The notes beneath the pieces were generated by a model that was not told where the DNA came from, did no database searches, and was given only the letters and a program-made list of their open reading frames with translations. From Solirubrobacteraceae bacterium (GTDB lineage Bacteria > Actinomycetota > Thermoleophilia > Solirubrobacterales > Solirubrobacteraceae), in NCBI GenBank assembly GCA_030447505.1, contig JAUJOT010000006.1, positions 62,001 to 126,000 of the forward strand: DNA of 64,000 nt, given 5' to 3'. The position numbers and the translations under genes are program-made. Positions 34,462-42,025 of the stretch are shown here, piece by piece (within the stretch, counting starts at the first letter, position 1; every line of letters begins with the position of its first letter).

Positions 34462-35819
34462 GACCCGGCCCGCACCGTCGCGGCGAGGTCGAGCGCCCGC
34501 GCCGTGCCCTTGCTCTCCAGCAGGGCCGCCACCGGGTCGCGCCAGCGCCCGGATGCCGCCTCGGCGATCGCCTCGGGCAGCATTGCGCGCAGGTGCTCCA
34601 TCGCCCACGGGTCGGGGCGCGACAGGTTCAGCCGCAGCGTCGTGGCCGCTCCGGTCGTGCCCATCCCGTCGCCGGGATACGTGGCGACGTGGCGGGCGAA
34701 CAGCGCGACCATCAGCTCCTGCGCGGTGACCCCTGCGCCCGATGTGTCGAGCGCACACGCGAGCCCGCGCACCGGTGACGTCGCAAGCGCGATCGTGTCG
34801 ACGTCGGCAAGCGTCACCTGCAGGTGGGCGAGGTTGCCGCGCACGACCTCTTCGGCATGCGCGAGGTAGTGCTCGTCCTGCAACGCCGCGAGCGCTCCAT
34901 GCTGGGCGATGAGGCTCGTGTTCAGGCGCGTCAGCGCGGCCTTCAGGCGCAGGCAGCTGCGCATGAGGCGCGAGGGGCCCGCGAGGAAGCCGATCCGCGC
35001 GCCCGCCATGCCGTAGCAGTGCGAGACCGAGAACGTGGCGACCGCGTTGTCGGTGAGCTCCAACGCCGGGAGCGATGCGAACGGCACGTCGGGATCGATC
35101 ACGATCGCGCCGTGCGTCACGTCGTGGATGAGCAGCAGGTCGTGCTCGTCGGCGAGATGCGCCAGAGCCGCCAGCTCGTCCCCGGTCTGGACGGTGCCGT
35201 ACGGGTTCAGCGGATCGACGATCACGATCGCGCGGCTGCGCGGGGTGATCGCAGCGGCCACGACGTCGGGATCGAGGCGATAGCCGTGGGCGGCGTCGAT
35301 CGAGACCGTGACCGGAACCGCACCCGCGGCGATCACCGCCGACGGCACGTGGAAGTAGCCCGGGTCCGACAGGATGACCTCGTCGCCGGGCCCGGCGACC
35401 GCCATCAGCGACAGCGCGATGCCCGCCTGCGCGCCCTCGGTGCCGACGACCTCGAAGCCGTCGTCGCGGTCGCGGCCGAGCACGCCCGCGGCGGCGTCAC
35501 GCAGCGGCTCGATGAGGTCGGGGCTGTACTGGTTGAGGTGCTCGGTGGTGACGGCGTCGCGCATCGCGCGCACGGCGCTCGCCGGCGGCCCGGCGAAGCA
35601 CGTCAGCCAGCCCAGGTCGGCCCACGTCGCGGGATCCAGGCGCGTCGTTCCGCCGGGATAGAGCGCGGCGGGGTCGAGGCCGACGATCCCGATCGCGTCG
35701 CGATAGGTCAGGTAGTTCCACATCGCGTGGTGCGAGCGCTCGAGCGCGCGCAGCCGCTCGGACGCAAGCTGCGGCGTGGTGGCGGGATCGGCGCCCCACG
35801 TCAGGACCGAGGAGCTCAT
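34458..35819 (-). CDS. Aminotransferase class I/II-fold protein lacking the PLP lysine
   Basis: 453-residue protein with the fold-type I aminotransferase layout. GTEGAQAGIAL is the phosphate-binding turn, AGPGDEVILSDPGYFHVPS the usual large-domain strand, VDPLNPYGTV holds Asn205, and LIHDVTHG holds Asp233 (the usual Tyr three residues later is His). The Schiff-base motif normally written SxSKxxxxxGxRxG reads SVSHCYGMAGARIG here. Position 267 is His, encoded by CAC, while the phosphate-binding Arg275 is kept. The protein may bind PLP or a PLP adduct non-covalently, or act by another chemistry or as a partner of the decarboxylase, to which it is coupled by ATGA. There is no frameshift, so it is not simply broken. 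Confidence 0.85.
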   Translation of the reverse strand: MSSSVLTWGADPATTPQLASERLRALERSHHAMWNYLTYRDAIGIVGLDPAALYPGGTTRLDPATWADLGWLTCFAGPPASAVRAMRDAVTTEHLNQYSPDLIEPLRDAAAGVLGRDRDDGFEVVGTEGAQAGIALSLMAVAGPGDEVILSDPGYFHVPSAVIAAGAVPVTVSIDAAHGYRLDPDVVAAAITPRSRAIVIVDPLNPYGTVQTGDELAALAHLADEHDLLLIHDVTHGAIVIDPDVPFASLPALELTDNAVATFSVSHCYGMAGARIGFLAGPSRLMRSCLRLKAALTRLNTSLIAQHGALAALQDEHYLAHAEEVVRGNLAHLQVTLADVDTIALATSPVRGLACALDTSGAGVTAQELMVALFARHVATYPGDGMGTTGAATTLRLNLSRPDPWAMEHLRAMLPEAIAEAASGRWRDPVAALLESKGTARALDLAATVRAGS

Positions 35820-36691
35820 CGCACCGCTCCCGTCGCGACGTCACGGCGAACGAAGCGCATGACGCGATAGATGCCGTGGCGATCGGAGGTCACGGCTGTG
35901 GGCTCCCACCCGGCGGCGCGCGCATAACGCTCGATCTGCTCGGGCGGGCGCAAACGCCACACGCAGCGCCCGCCCTCGGCGTTGCGCCAGACGCGCGCGA
36001 TGTACTCGATCTCGGGGTTGGCGACCTGCACGTTGCAGACGATCTGGGCCGGCGCCACGGTCTCGGCGAGATCGGCGAAGTGCCGCTCGAGGATGCGGTC
36101 GTCGTGGTAGATGCCGTAGAGGCCGAGCTCGCAGACGATGTGCGGCGGCGGCGTGAGCGCCGCGAGCGCGGCCCGGTCGAACGCGCTGGCCTGGCGGGTG
36201 GTCACACGGTCCTGCACGCCGAGCTCGCGCGCCGCGGCGGACGCCTGCTCGAGCGCGGCGGCGTCTACGTCGCACAGCACCGCGCTCGCGGCGGGACGCC
36301 GGCGGAGGGCGTGCAGCAGATAAGGGCTCGGCCCGGCGGCGAGATCGGCTACGACGGGACGATCGGACTCCGCGGCGTCGATCGCCTGCAGCACGGCCGC
36401 CTCGGCGAGGCGGCGGGCGTCGCGAAAGGCCTGGCAGGTCGCGCGGTCCAGCAGCCGCCGGTCCAGCCGCCGCCCCAGCGGCGTGCGCCCGAGCGCGTGG
36501 TCGGCGTAGACGTGCGCCATGAAGGGGCCCGAGTCGAAGCCGTGCCGATGGCCGATCCGCGCGCCCTCGGACAGGCATGCGCCCGCGCGCGACGCGAGCG
36601 ACAGCGCGGCGAAGCGCCACGCGCGCGGCGAGCTGCGCGGCAGGTCGGCGCGCAGCGCCTCGAATCGGCGTGTGGCAAGATCAGCCGACAT
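35816..36691 (-). CDS. Class I SAM-dependent methyltransferase (putative methyltransferase family PF12147-like)
   Basis: 291-residue protein. The N-terminal helical cap includes HRHGFDSGPFMAHVYADHAL. The Rossmann core has PVVADLAAGPSPYLLHAL (motif I), AVLCDVDAAALEQAS (motif II, acidic ribose-binding Asp) and HIVCELGLYGIYHDDR. A C-terminal segment is GWEPTAVTSDRHGIYRVMRF. The FDSG-type cap resembles the putative methyltransferases often fused to lipases. It overlaps the ferritin-like gene by 11 bp and the aminotransferase-fold gene by ATGA. The acceptor substrate is unknown. Confidence 0.8.
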   Translation of the reverse strand: MSADLATRRFEALRADLPRSSPRAWRFAALSLASRAGACLSEGARIGHRHGFDSGPFMAHVYADHALGRTPLGRRLDRRLLDRATCQAFRDARRLAEAAVLQAIDAAESDRPVVADLAAGPSPYLLHALRRRPAASAVLCDVDAAALEQASAAARELGVQDRVTTRQASAFDRAALAALTPPPHIVCELGLYGIYHDDRILERHFADLAETVAPAQIVCNVQVANPEIEYIARVWRNAEGGRCVWRLRPPEQIERYARAAGWEPTAVTSDRHGIYRVMRFVRRDVATGAVR

Positions 36692-37217
36692 ACAGCCCGG
36701 TCTCGACGAGCTCGCGCAGCCGGTAGAGCTCGTGGGCGTCGAACGCGGCGCTGTGCGGTCGCGACATCACCGTCGCGAGGCGCTCGCGCGCGAGGTCGTT
36801 GTCGGCGGTGACGATCGCGATCGTGACCGCATCCTCGCCGGTGGCGCGCGCGGCGTACGTGTCCAGCAGCTGCCCGAAGTGGTCCAGCGAGCCGGCCGCG
36901 TAGGCGACGAGCTCGTCGAAGTTCTCGATGACCTCTATGCGCTCGTAGATCGCCTCGCCCTCGGGCGGCGCGACGTACGCGTCGGGCTCGACGCCGTGCG
37001 CGATCGCGCGTGCCCGGAAGAGGTTCATGTGGCGGGCATTGGCGGCGACGATCTCGGCGAGCAGCTGCTTGGCATCCGGATCGTCGGTCAGCGGCACGCG
37101 GGCCGAGAACAGGTCGACCCAGCGCCGCATGCCGTAGGCGTGGCGCGCGAAGACCTTGCCGATCCGCCGCGGGTCGTCCGCGAGGACGTCGAGCAGCTCC
37201 TCGCGGTTATCGAGCAT
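36681..37217 (-). CDS. Helical protein, possibly ferritin-like
   Basis: 178-residue all-helical protein, with segments EELLDVLADDPRRIGKVFAR, LLAEIVAANARHMNLFRARA, IYERIEVIENFDELVAYAAG and SLDHFGQLLDTYAAR. Glu and His residues sit at the spacings seen in ferritin-like four-helix bundles (E-x6-Y, E/D-x2-H), so a di-metal site is possible but unproven. Its start lies inside the 3' end of the OsmC gene (11-bp overlap), and its end overlaps the methyltransferase gene by 11 bp. ATG 37217 is the only start that fits this coupling. Confidence 0.65.
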   Translation of the reverse strand: MLDNREELLDVLADDPRRIGKVFARHAYGMRRWVDLFSARVPLTDDPDAKQLLAEIVAANARHMNLFRARAIAHGVEPDAYVAPPEGEAIYERIEVIENFDELVAYAAGSLDHFGQLLDTYAARATGEDAVTIAIVTADNDLARERLATVMSRPHSAAFDAHELYRLRELVETGLYVG

Positions 37218-37635
37218 CGCCGGGTGGGCTGTCGAGGACGACGGGCACGTAGGAGACCTCGAGGTCGGAGGCGAGCATGTTCGAGACCCAGCAGAAGGAC
37301 TTGGCGCGTTCGACGAGGGCGGCGAGGTCGTGCTCGCCCGACGCCGCCGCGACCTCGACCCGCAGCCGGCTGTAGCGCAGCTCGCGGCCGACCCGCTCGG
37401 CATCGACGGCCACGCGCAGCCCCGGCAGCTCGATGTCGCGCTTGGCCGCGACATGCGCCACGGCGAGGCAGAAGCAGCTCGCCAGGCCGGCGAAGAACAG
37501 CTCGGTCGGCATCATGCCCCGGTTGCCGCCGCCGTACGTCTCGGGCTCGTCGGCGATCAGCTCGTGGTCGCGCGCGGTCACGGCTGCGGCGAGCTCCCCC
37601 TGCCAGCGCGCCTCGACGTGTCGCGCCTCGCTCAT
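37207..37635 (-). CDS. OsmC/Ohr family thiol peroxidase-like protein
   Basis: 142-residue OsmC-fold protein. NRGMMPTELFFAGLASCFCL carries the first reactive Cys54 and KSFCWVSNML the second, Cys115, the two residues used to reduce organic hydroperoxides. The beta-sheet start EARWQGELAAAVTAR is also typical. It is one base overlapped with the glycosyltransferase gene upstream (TGATG). A peroxide- or thiol-handling protein within the chain suggests that the pathway makes a reactive sulfur, peroxide or cyanide-like intermediate (inference). Confidence 0.88.
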   Translation of the reverse strand: MSEARHVEARWQGELAAAVTARDHELIADEPETYGGGNRGMMPTELFFAGLASCFCLAVAHVAAKRDIELPGLRVAVDAERVGRELRYSRLRVEVAAASGEHDLAALVERAKSFCWVSNMLASDLEVSYVPVVLDSPPGDAR

Positions 37636-38801
37636 CAGAGCGCTCCGATCGGATCGGCGTCGAACGACCGGTACGCGTCCTCGTGGGCGGCGGCCGCCGT
37701 GTCCCAGCCGTAGGCGTCGACGACGTCGCGGCCACCGGCGACGAGCCGGCTGCGCAGTGCCGGCTCGCGCGCGACGCGCGCCAACGTCCGGCCCAGCGCG
37801 GCGCCGTCGCCCGCGGGCGACAGCAGCGCGCTTTTCCCGTGGGCCAGAAAGGTGCGAAGGACGTCGATCTCCGACGCGACGACCGGCAGCCCGGTCGCCA
37901 GCGCCTCGAGCGCAACGAGGCCGAAGCCCTCCTTCGTCGACGGAAACGCGAAGACGTCGGCTGCGCGGTAGTGGCGTTCGAGCTCGGCCGGGCTGACCGT
38001 GCCGACGACGCGCACGTGCTCGCTGACGCCGAGCTCGCGCGCGCGCACGTCGAACCGCCCGATCTCGTCGCGATAGTCGAACAGGGTCGCGCCGCCGACG
38101 ATGAGCAGCAGCGGATCGAGGTCGGGAGCCTGCTCGCGCAGGTGGGCGAAGCCCTCGAGCAGCGTCAGCGACCCCTTGCGCGGCTCGATGCCGCCGACGG
38201 TGAGCACCGCGAACCGGTCGCCGAGCGCGAGCGCATCGCGGTCGGCTGCCCGCTCGGCGTCGTCGCGCGGCGCGCGGAAGCGGTCGCAGTCGACGCCGTT
38301 GCGCACCAGCCGCGCTTCAACGCCGAACTCGTCCGCCAGGCGCTCGATCCACGGCTGCGAGACGCAGAGCACGAGATCGGGCGCGAGGATCGACCGGTCC
38401 TGACAGGCGATGAGCGACGGGGAGATGAAGTCGTCGACATGGTGGACGGTGCGCACCACGTGCCGGATGACGCCCTCGTCGCGCAGGTCGAGCGCCGCGT
38501 TGGCCGAGATGCAGTCCTGCGCGTGGACGACGTCGAAGTCACCCTCGGCCAGCAGCGGGCGCAGGCCGTCGCGATAGGCATCGACCATCGCCAGGATGCG
38601 CTCGTCGAAGACTTCGGCGGTGGGGACGTGCTCGACGAGCCGCGTACCGGCGGCGGTCGCCCGGAAGAACGTCTCGCCCGGTTGCGCCAGGGCCGACACG
38701 CAGACCTCGTGGCCGCGGCCTGCCAGCGCCTCGGCGACCGCGAGCGCGTGCTCGACGCCGCCGCGCGGCTTGACCGAGTAGGTCAGCATCGCGATCTTCA
38801 C
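37635..38801 (-). CDS. GT4 glycosyltransferase, MSMEG_0565 family
   Basis: 388-residue GT-B glycosyltransferase. KIAMLTYSVKPRGGVEHALA is the diagnostic start of the MSMEG_0565 family. GDFDVVHAQDCISANAALDL and RHVVRTVHHVDDF follow in the acceptor domain. The donor domain has RFAVLTVGGIEPRKG and the E-x7-E motif in FAFPSTKEGFGLVALEALA. This family recurs next to Sll0783/MSMEG_0572-type nitrogen starvation genes, which links the leftward arm to the rightward arm. It starts at GTG 38801 within the fdrA stop (GTGA). The sugar donor and acceptor are unknown. Confidence 0.9.
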   Translation of the reverse strand: MKIAMLTYSVKPRGGVEHALAVAEALAGRGHEVCVSALAQPGETFFRATAAGTRLVEHVPTAEVFDERILAMVDAYRDGLRPLLAEGDFDVVHAQDCISANAALDLRDEGVIRHVVRTVHHVDDFISPSLIACQDRSILAPDLVLCVSQPWIERLADEFGVEARLVRNGVDCDRFRAPRDDAERAADRDALALGDRFAVLTVGGIEPRKGSLTLLEGFAHLREQAPDLDPLLLIVGGATLFDYRDEIGRFDVRARELGVSEHVRVVGTVSPAELERHYRAADVFAFPSTKEGFGLVALEALATGLPVVASEIDVLRTFLAHGKSALLSPAGDGAALGRTLARVAREPALRSRLVAGGRDVVDAYGWDTAAAAHEDAYRSFDADPIGAL

Positions 38802-40279
38802 GCCGCAGCGCCCTCCGGCGCGATCGTCCGCAGCGCGAGGCGGCTGGCGGCGGCGTTCGAGGGCGCGACGATCGCGCCCGCCTCCCGCAGGATCCGCGTC
38901 TGGCGAACGGCGTCCTGCGGGTCGCCGCGCGTTCCGCAGACGCGCGCGAGCACGACCGCGTCCTCCGCCGCGGCGGCGATCGCGTCCGACAGGCCGGATG
39001 CCGGATCCGCGTGGCCGCCGTGGCCGAGCACGACGTCGAGCAGCACGCAGCCGACCGCGTCGTCCTCGGCCGCCTCCTGCAGGAACCCGAGCCGGACGTC
39101 GAGGTCGACCATCGGGTGCGGGCGGCCCTGCGTGTATTCCTCCTCGCCGAGGTCCAGCACGGCGTGGCCACCGTTGCGCTCGTCGGGGCCGTGGCCGACG
39201 TTGCCCTCCAGCGGGCCGAGCGCGGGCTCGAGCAGCGTGACCGCCTCGTGCGCGAGCGAGCCGCCGGAGAACAGGCCGAGCAGGCGCCGTCCGGCGCAGC
39301 GCTCGCGGGCGGCGTCGGCCGCGGCCTCGAGCTCGCCGAGATCCTCGGGCTCGGTGCCGGCCGCGGCGCGCGCCGCGGCCTCGAGCGTGTCGTGGATCTC
39401 GAACGGCGCCGCGCCACCGTCCCAGCCGACGAAGGCGGCGACGACCCGCTTGCCGTCGGGCAGATCGTCGGCCAGCGACGCGACGACCTCCGCGGCCGGG
39501 GGCTTGGAGACGAGCAGCAGCGTCTCGGTCTCGTCGTCGGCCGCGAGCAGGTGCATCGCCTGGCGGAACATGATCCCCCCGATATCGGCCGACAGGTCGC
39601 GGCCGCCGACGCCGACGATCTGCGAGACCCCGACGCCGGCGGCGTCGAGCAGGCAGGCCGACTCCTGCGCGCCCGTGCCCGCGGCGGCGACGATGCCGAC
39701 GGGCCCAGCCGTGACGACGTTCGCGAAGCCGAGCCCGACGTTGGCGAGCATCGCGGTCCCGCAGCCGGGTCCCATCACGAGCAGCCCGAGCTCCTCGCCG
39801 CGCTGCTTGAGAGCCAGCTCGTCCTCGAGCGAGACGTGGTCGGAGAAGAGAAAGACGTGCATACCGGCGCTGAGCGCGCGGTGCGCCTCGAGCGTCGCGT
39901 ACTCGCCGGCCACGGAGATGAGCGCGACGTTGGGCTCGGAGAGCTGCCGCAGCGCCGAGACCAGCGACCGCGGCGGCTCGCGCTTGGCGGTCGCGCCCGC
40001 GGCAGCGGCCTCGCCTCCCCCGCTCGACAGCTCCTCCTCGGCCTTCGCGATCGTTTCCGCGGCGACCTCCTCGCTGTCGGCCTCGACCGCGACGATCAGA
40101 TCCGACGGCCCCGCCTGCGCCTCGACGCCGCGCGCGGCGAGCGCGTCGAGGTTGGCCGCGGTGCCCATTCCCATCTCGCAGCCCGACACGCCGTCGCGCG
40201 CGCGCAGGCCGCGGGCGATGCCCATGAGCTTGACGCTGTCGGCGTACCGGTTGGCGATGACCTTCACGTGCCAGCTCAC
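38798..40279 (-). CDS. fdrA: FdrA/AllF-type acyl-CoA-synthetase-like carbamoyltransferase subunit
   Basis: 493-residue protein of the FdrA family, built like fused succinyl-CoA synthetase alpha and beta parts. It begins HVKVIANRYADSVKLMGIAR. It contains VFLFSDHVSLEDELALKQRG, GLLVMGPGCGTAMLANVGLG, VGIVAAAGTGAQESACLLDAAG, VGGRDLSADIGG, GLFSGGSLAHEA and YTQGRPHPMVDLDVR. In E. coli FdrA is AllF, one of three subunits (AllFGH) assigned as oxamate carbamoyltransferase. The other two, DUF1116 and DUF2877, are encoded in the opposite arm of this locus. It is coupled by GTGA to the carbamate kinase and to the glycosyltransferase. Confidence 0.92.
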   Translation of the reverse strand: MSWHVKVIANRYADSVKLMGIARGLRARDGVSGCEMGMGTAANLDALAARGVEAQAGPSDLIVAVEADSEEVAAETIAKAEEELSSGGGEAAAAGATAKREPPRSLVSALRQLSEPNVALISVAGEYATLEAHRALSAGMHVFLFSDHVSLEDELALKQRGEELGLLVMGPGCGTAMLANVGLGFANVVTAGPVGIVAAAGTGAQESACLLDAAGVGVSQIVGVGGRDLSADIGGIMFRQAMHLLAADDETETLLLVSKPPAAEVVASLADDLPDGKRVVAAFVGWDGGAAPFEIHDTLEAAARAAAGTEPEDLGELEAAADAARERCAGRRLLGLFSGGSLAHEAVTLLEPALGPLEGNVGHGPDERNGGHAVLDLGEEEYTQGRPHPMVDLDVRLGFLQEAAEDDAVGCVLLDVVLGHGGHADPASGLSDAIAAAAEDAVVLARVCGTRGDPQDAVRQTRILREAGAIVAPSNAAASRLALRTIAPEGAAA

Positions 40280-41217
40280 AGCAGCACGGCCTCCTGCTCG
40301 GCCTGGATCCACGTTCCGTCCTCGCCGCGGATCGCGGCCAGCAGCGAGTCGGCGTCGGTGATGATCGCCGCGTGCCCGCCGCCGGTGGCGAATCGCTGGG
40401 CCGACTCGATCTTCGGGCCCATGCTGCCAGCCGGGAACTCGCCCGCGTCCAGCCGGCGGCGCGTCTCGGCAACGCTCATGTGCCACAGCGGGCGCTCCCA
40501 GCGCGTGCCGAAGTCCTCCACGACCCGCGGAACCGCGGTCAGCAGCACGAGGATGTCGAACCCGAGCGCGATCCCGAGCTCCGCCGAGCAGCGGTCCTTG
40601 TCGATCACGGCCGCCATGCCGGAAAGCGTGCCGCCGCGCGTGCTCACCGGGATGCCGCCGCCGCCGGCGGCGATCACGATCGAGCCGCTCTCGGCGAGCA
40701 CCCGGATCGCCTCGAGCTCGAGGATCTCGACCGGCTTCGGGCTCGCGACCATGCAGCGCCAGCCGCGCCCGGAGTCCTCGCCGACGACCCAGCCGCGCTC
40801 GCGCGACAGCCGCTGGGCCTCCTCCTCGCTGTAGTACGGGCCGACCGGCTTCGTCGGGTTCTCGAAGGCGGGGTCGTCGTCCTCGACGCGCACGCGGGTC
40901 AGGACCGCCGCGGTCGGCGCGGCGGGATCGATCTCGGCGATGCTCGTCTGCAGCAGGTAGCCGAGCTCGCCCTGTGTCATCGCGCCGAGCGCGTGCAGCG
41001 GAAGCGCCGGCACCTGCGGCTCGCCCATCGCGTGCTGGAGCATGAGCGTGCCGACCTGGGGCCCGTTGCCGTGCGTCAGCACGACCTGGTGTCCTTCATG
41101 GCGCAGCGCCACCACGGCTTCTGCCACCGGCCGTGCGCTGTGCAGCTGATCGGCCCACGTGCCGCGCTGGTTCTCCTTGAGCAGGGCGTTGCCGCCCACG
41201 GCGATCACGATGCGCAT
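40276..41217 (-). CDS. arcC: Carbamate kinase
   Basis: 313-residue amino-acid-kinase-fold enzyme. RIVIAVGGNALLKENQRGTW and VLTHGNGPQVGTLMLQHAMG are the ATP- and carbamate-binding loops. VIAAGGGGIPV and VIDKDRCSAELGIALGFDIL are the second half of the site. It converts carbamoyl phosphate and ADP to carbamate and ATP (reversible). It lies 3 bp after the XRE-cupin regulator and directly before fdrA, the arrangement of the allantoin/oxamate route, where it corresponds to AllK. No arginine deiminase genes are present, so an arginine pathway is unlikely. Confidence 0.95.
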   Translation of the reverse strand: MRIVIAVGGNALLKENQRGTWADQLHSARPVAEAVVALRHEGHQVVLTHGNGPQVGTLMLQHAMGEPQVPALPLHALGAMTQGELGYLLQTSIAEIDPAAPTAAVLTRVRVEDDDPAFENPTKPVGPYYSEEEAQRLSRERGWVVGEDSGRGWRCMVASPKPVEILELEAIRVLAESGSIVIAAGGGGIPVSTRGGTLSGMAAVIDKDRCSAELGIALGFDILVLLTAVPRVVEDFGTRWERPLWHMSVAETRRRLDAGEFPAGSMGPKIESAQRFATGGGHAAIITDADSLLAAIRGEDGTWIQAEQEAVLL

Positions 41218-41220
41218 GAG

Positions 41221-41829
41221 TCAGTCAACTCCCCTCACCATGAACCAGAGCGCGCGCGCCGGGCGCTCGGTCGGATTTGCCCACCTGTGCGGCCGGTCGG
41301 TCCGGAAGTGGATCGAGTCGCCGGGCCCGAGATCGATCGCCTCGCCGTCGACCGTGAAGCACATCGCCCCCTCGAGCAGGTAGACGAGCTCCTCGCCGGG
41401 ATGGCGCATCGGGTCGCGGCCGCTGTTGGCGAGTGGCTCGACGCGCGCCTCGGCGCCGGCCAGCCGGTAGCGGCCGTAGCGCCCGGAGACGTTGTCGAGC
41501 GCGATCCCGGACTTCGAGGTGTACAGGCGAGCGCGCTCGTCGCGGCGAACGACGATCGCCGCCGGCACCGCGACATCCTCGTCGATGAAGAAGCTCACGC
41601 TCGTGTCGAGCGCGGCCGCCACCTTCATGAGCGTCGCGATCGTCGGCGTCATGCCGCTCTTCTCGATCTTGTGCACCGAAGCGGTCGAGACCCCCGCGCG
41701 GCGGGCGAGTTCGGCGAGCGACCAGCCGCGCTCGGTGCGAGCCATCGCGAGCTTCGCGCCCAGCGCCGAGACCGTGCGCTCGATGTCGGGAAGCGTCAGC
41801 GGAGTGATCTTGCGTCCGTCCGTGTCCAA
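41221..41829 (-). CDS. XRE-family regulator with C-terminal cupin domain
   Basis: About 202 residues. The helix-turn-helix (about 15-75) reads LAMARTERGWSLAELARRAG, then VSTASVHKIEKSGMTPTIAT. The cupin sensor domain (about 125-195) contains MRHPGEELVYLLEGAMCFTV and GPGDSIHFRTDRPHRWANP. Such regulators bind a small metabolite in the cupin and often control the genes beside them. The start is uncertain: TTG 41829 gives a normal family N-terminus and lies just after a plausible -10 element, which would give an almost leaderless message. It is the first gene of the leftward chain and faces the Sll0783-like gene across a 196-bp gap. Confidence 0.85.
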   Translation of the reverse strand: MDTDGRKITPLTLPDIERTVSALGAKLAMARTERGWSLAELARRAGVSTASVHKIEKSGMTPTIATLMKVAAALDTSVSFFIDEDVAVPAAIVVRRDERARLYTSKSGIALDNVSGRYGRYRLAGAEARVEPLANSGRDPMRHPGEELVYLLEGAMCFTVDGEAIDLGPGDSIHFRTDRPHRWANPTERPARALWFMVRGVD

Positions 41830-41839
41830 GATGTGTCGG

Positions 41840-41867
41840 ATAGTACACGTCGCGCGACTTGCCGCAA
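41840..41867 (-). promoter_or_regulatory. Possible promoter of the XRE-cupin operon
   Basis: On the minus strand TTGCGG (41867-41862), 16 bp and TACTAT (41845-41840). Transcription would start about 41833, four bases before the TTG start codon, giving a leaderless or nearly leaderless transcript. The match is moderate. Confidence 0.4.
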
Positions 41868-41923
41868 CACAACCGTAACCCGGCCGAAACACTGGGGTTG
41901 TGCGTCCGAATGGCCGTTCCGAC

Positions 41924-41952
41924 TTGACGCTCGGACTGTGTCGCGCTAGGAA
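41924..41952 (+). promoter_or_regulatory. Possible promoter of the Sll0783-like operon
   Basis: TTGACG (41924-41929), a 17-bp spacer and TAGGAA (41947-41952). A start near 41959 would give a leader of about 67 nt that contains two hairpins before the AGGAGG site. The -35 is strong and the -10 weak, as expected for a regulated promoter. Confidence 0.5.
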
Positions 41953-41971
41953 TGCGTACACAATCCGATAT

Positions 41972-42007
41972 GGGTCCCGAGGCGGGACCCGGCCGGCGTC
42001 AAGCCGG
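41972..42007 (+). promoter_or_regulatory. Two-hairpin 5' leader of the Sll0783-like gene
   Basis: Hairpin 1: GGGTCCCG (41972-41979) with CGGGACCC (41983-41990), perfect 8 bp and a 3-nt loop. Hairpin 2: CCGGC (41993-41997) with GCCGG (42003-42007), loop GTCAA. The GGGTCCC arm could instead pair with GGGAC or ACCC around the ribosome-binding site at 42010-42024, so a switch is possible. No known riboswitch consensus is recognised. Alternatively hairpin 1 is a palindromic protein operator. Confidence 0.4.
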
Positions 42008-42025
42008 TATACCCAGGAGGGACGC

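Noticed and set aside
36519-40361. A 1280-codon plus-strand open frame and other very long antisense frames (e.g. 1771-4038 minus, 13229-15373 plus, 50829-53540 plus)
   Set aside because: They lie opposite well-recognised genes, have Arg/Ala/Gly/Pro-biased composition and no family motifs. They are typical shadow frames of a roughly 70% G+C genome.
41960-42025. A guanidine (mini-ykkC or ykkC-III) riboswitch in the leader of the NitB-like gene
   Set aside because: The hairpin loops are AGG and GTCAA; the ACGR loops and other conserved bases of guanidine riboswitches are missing.
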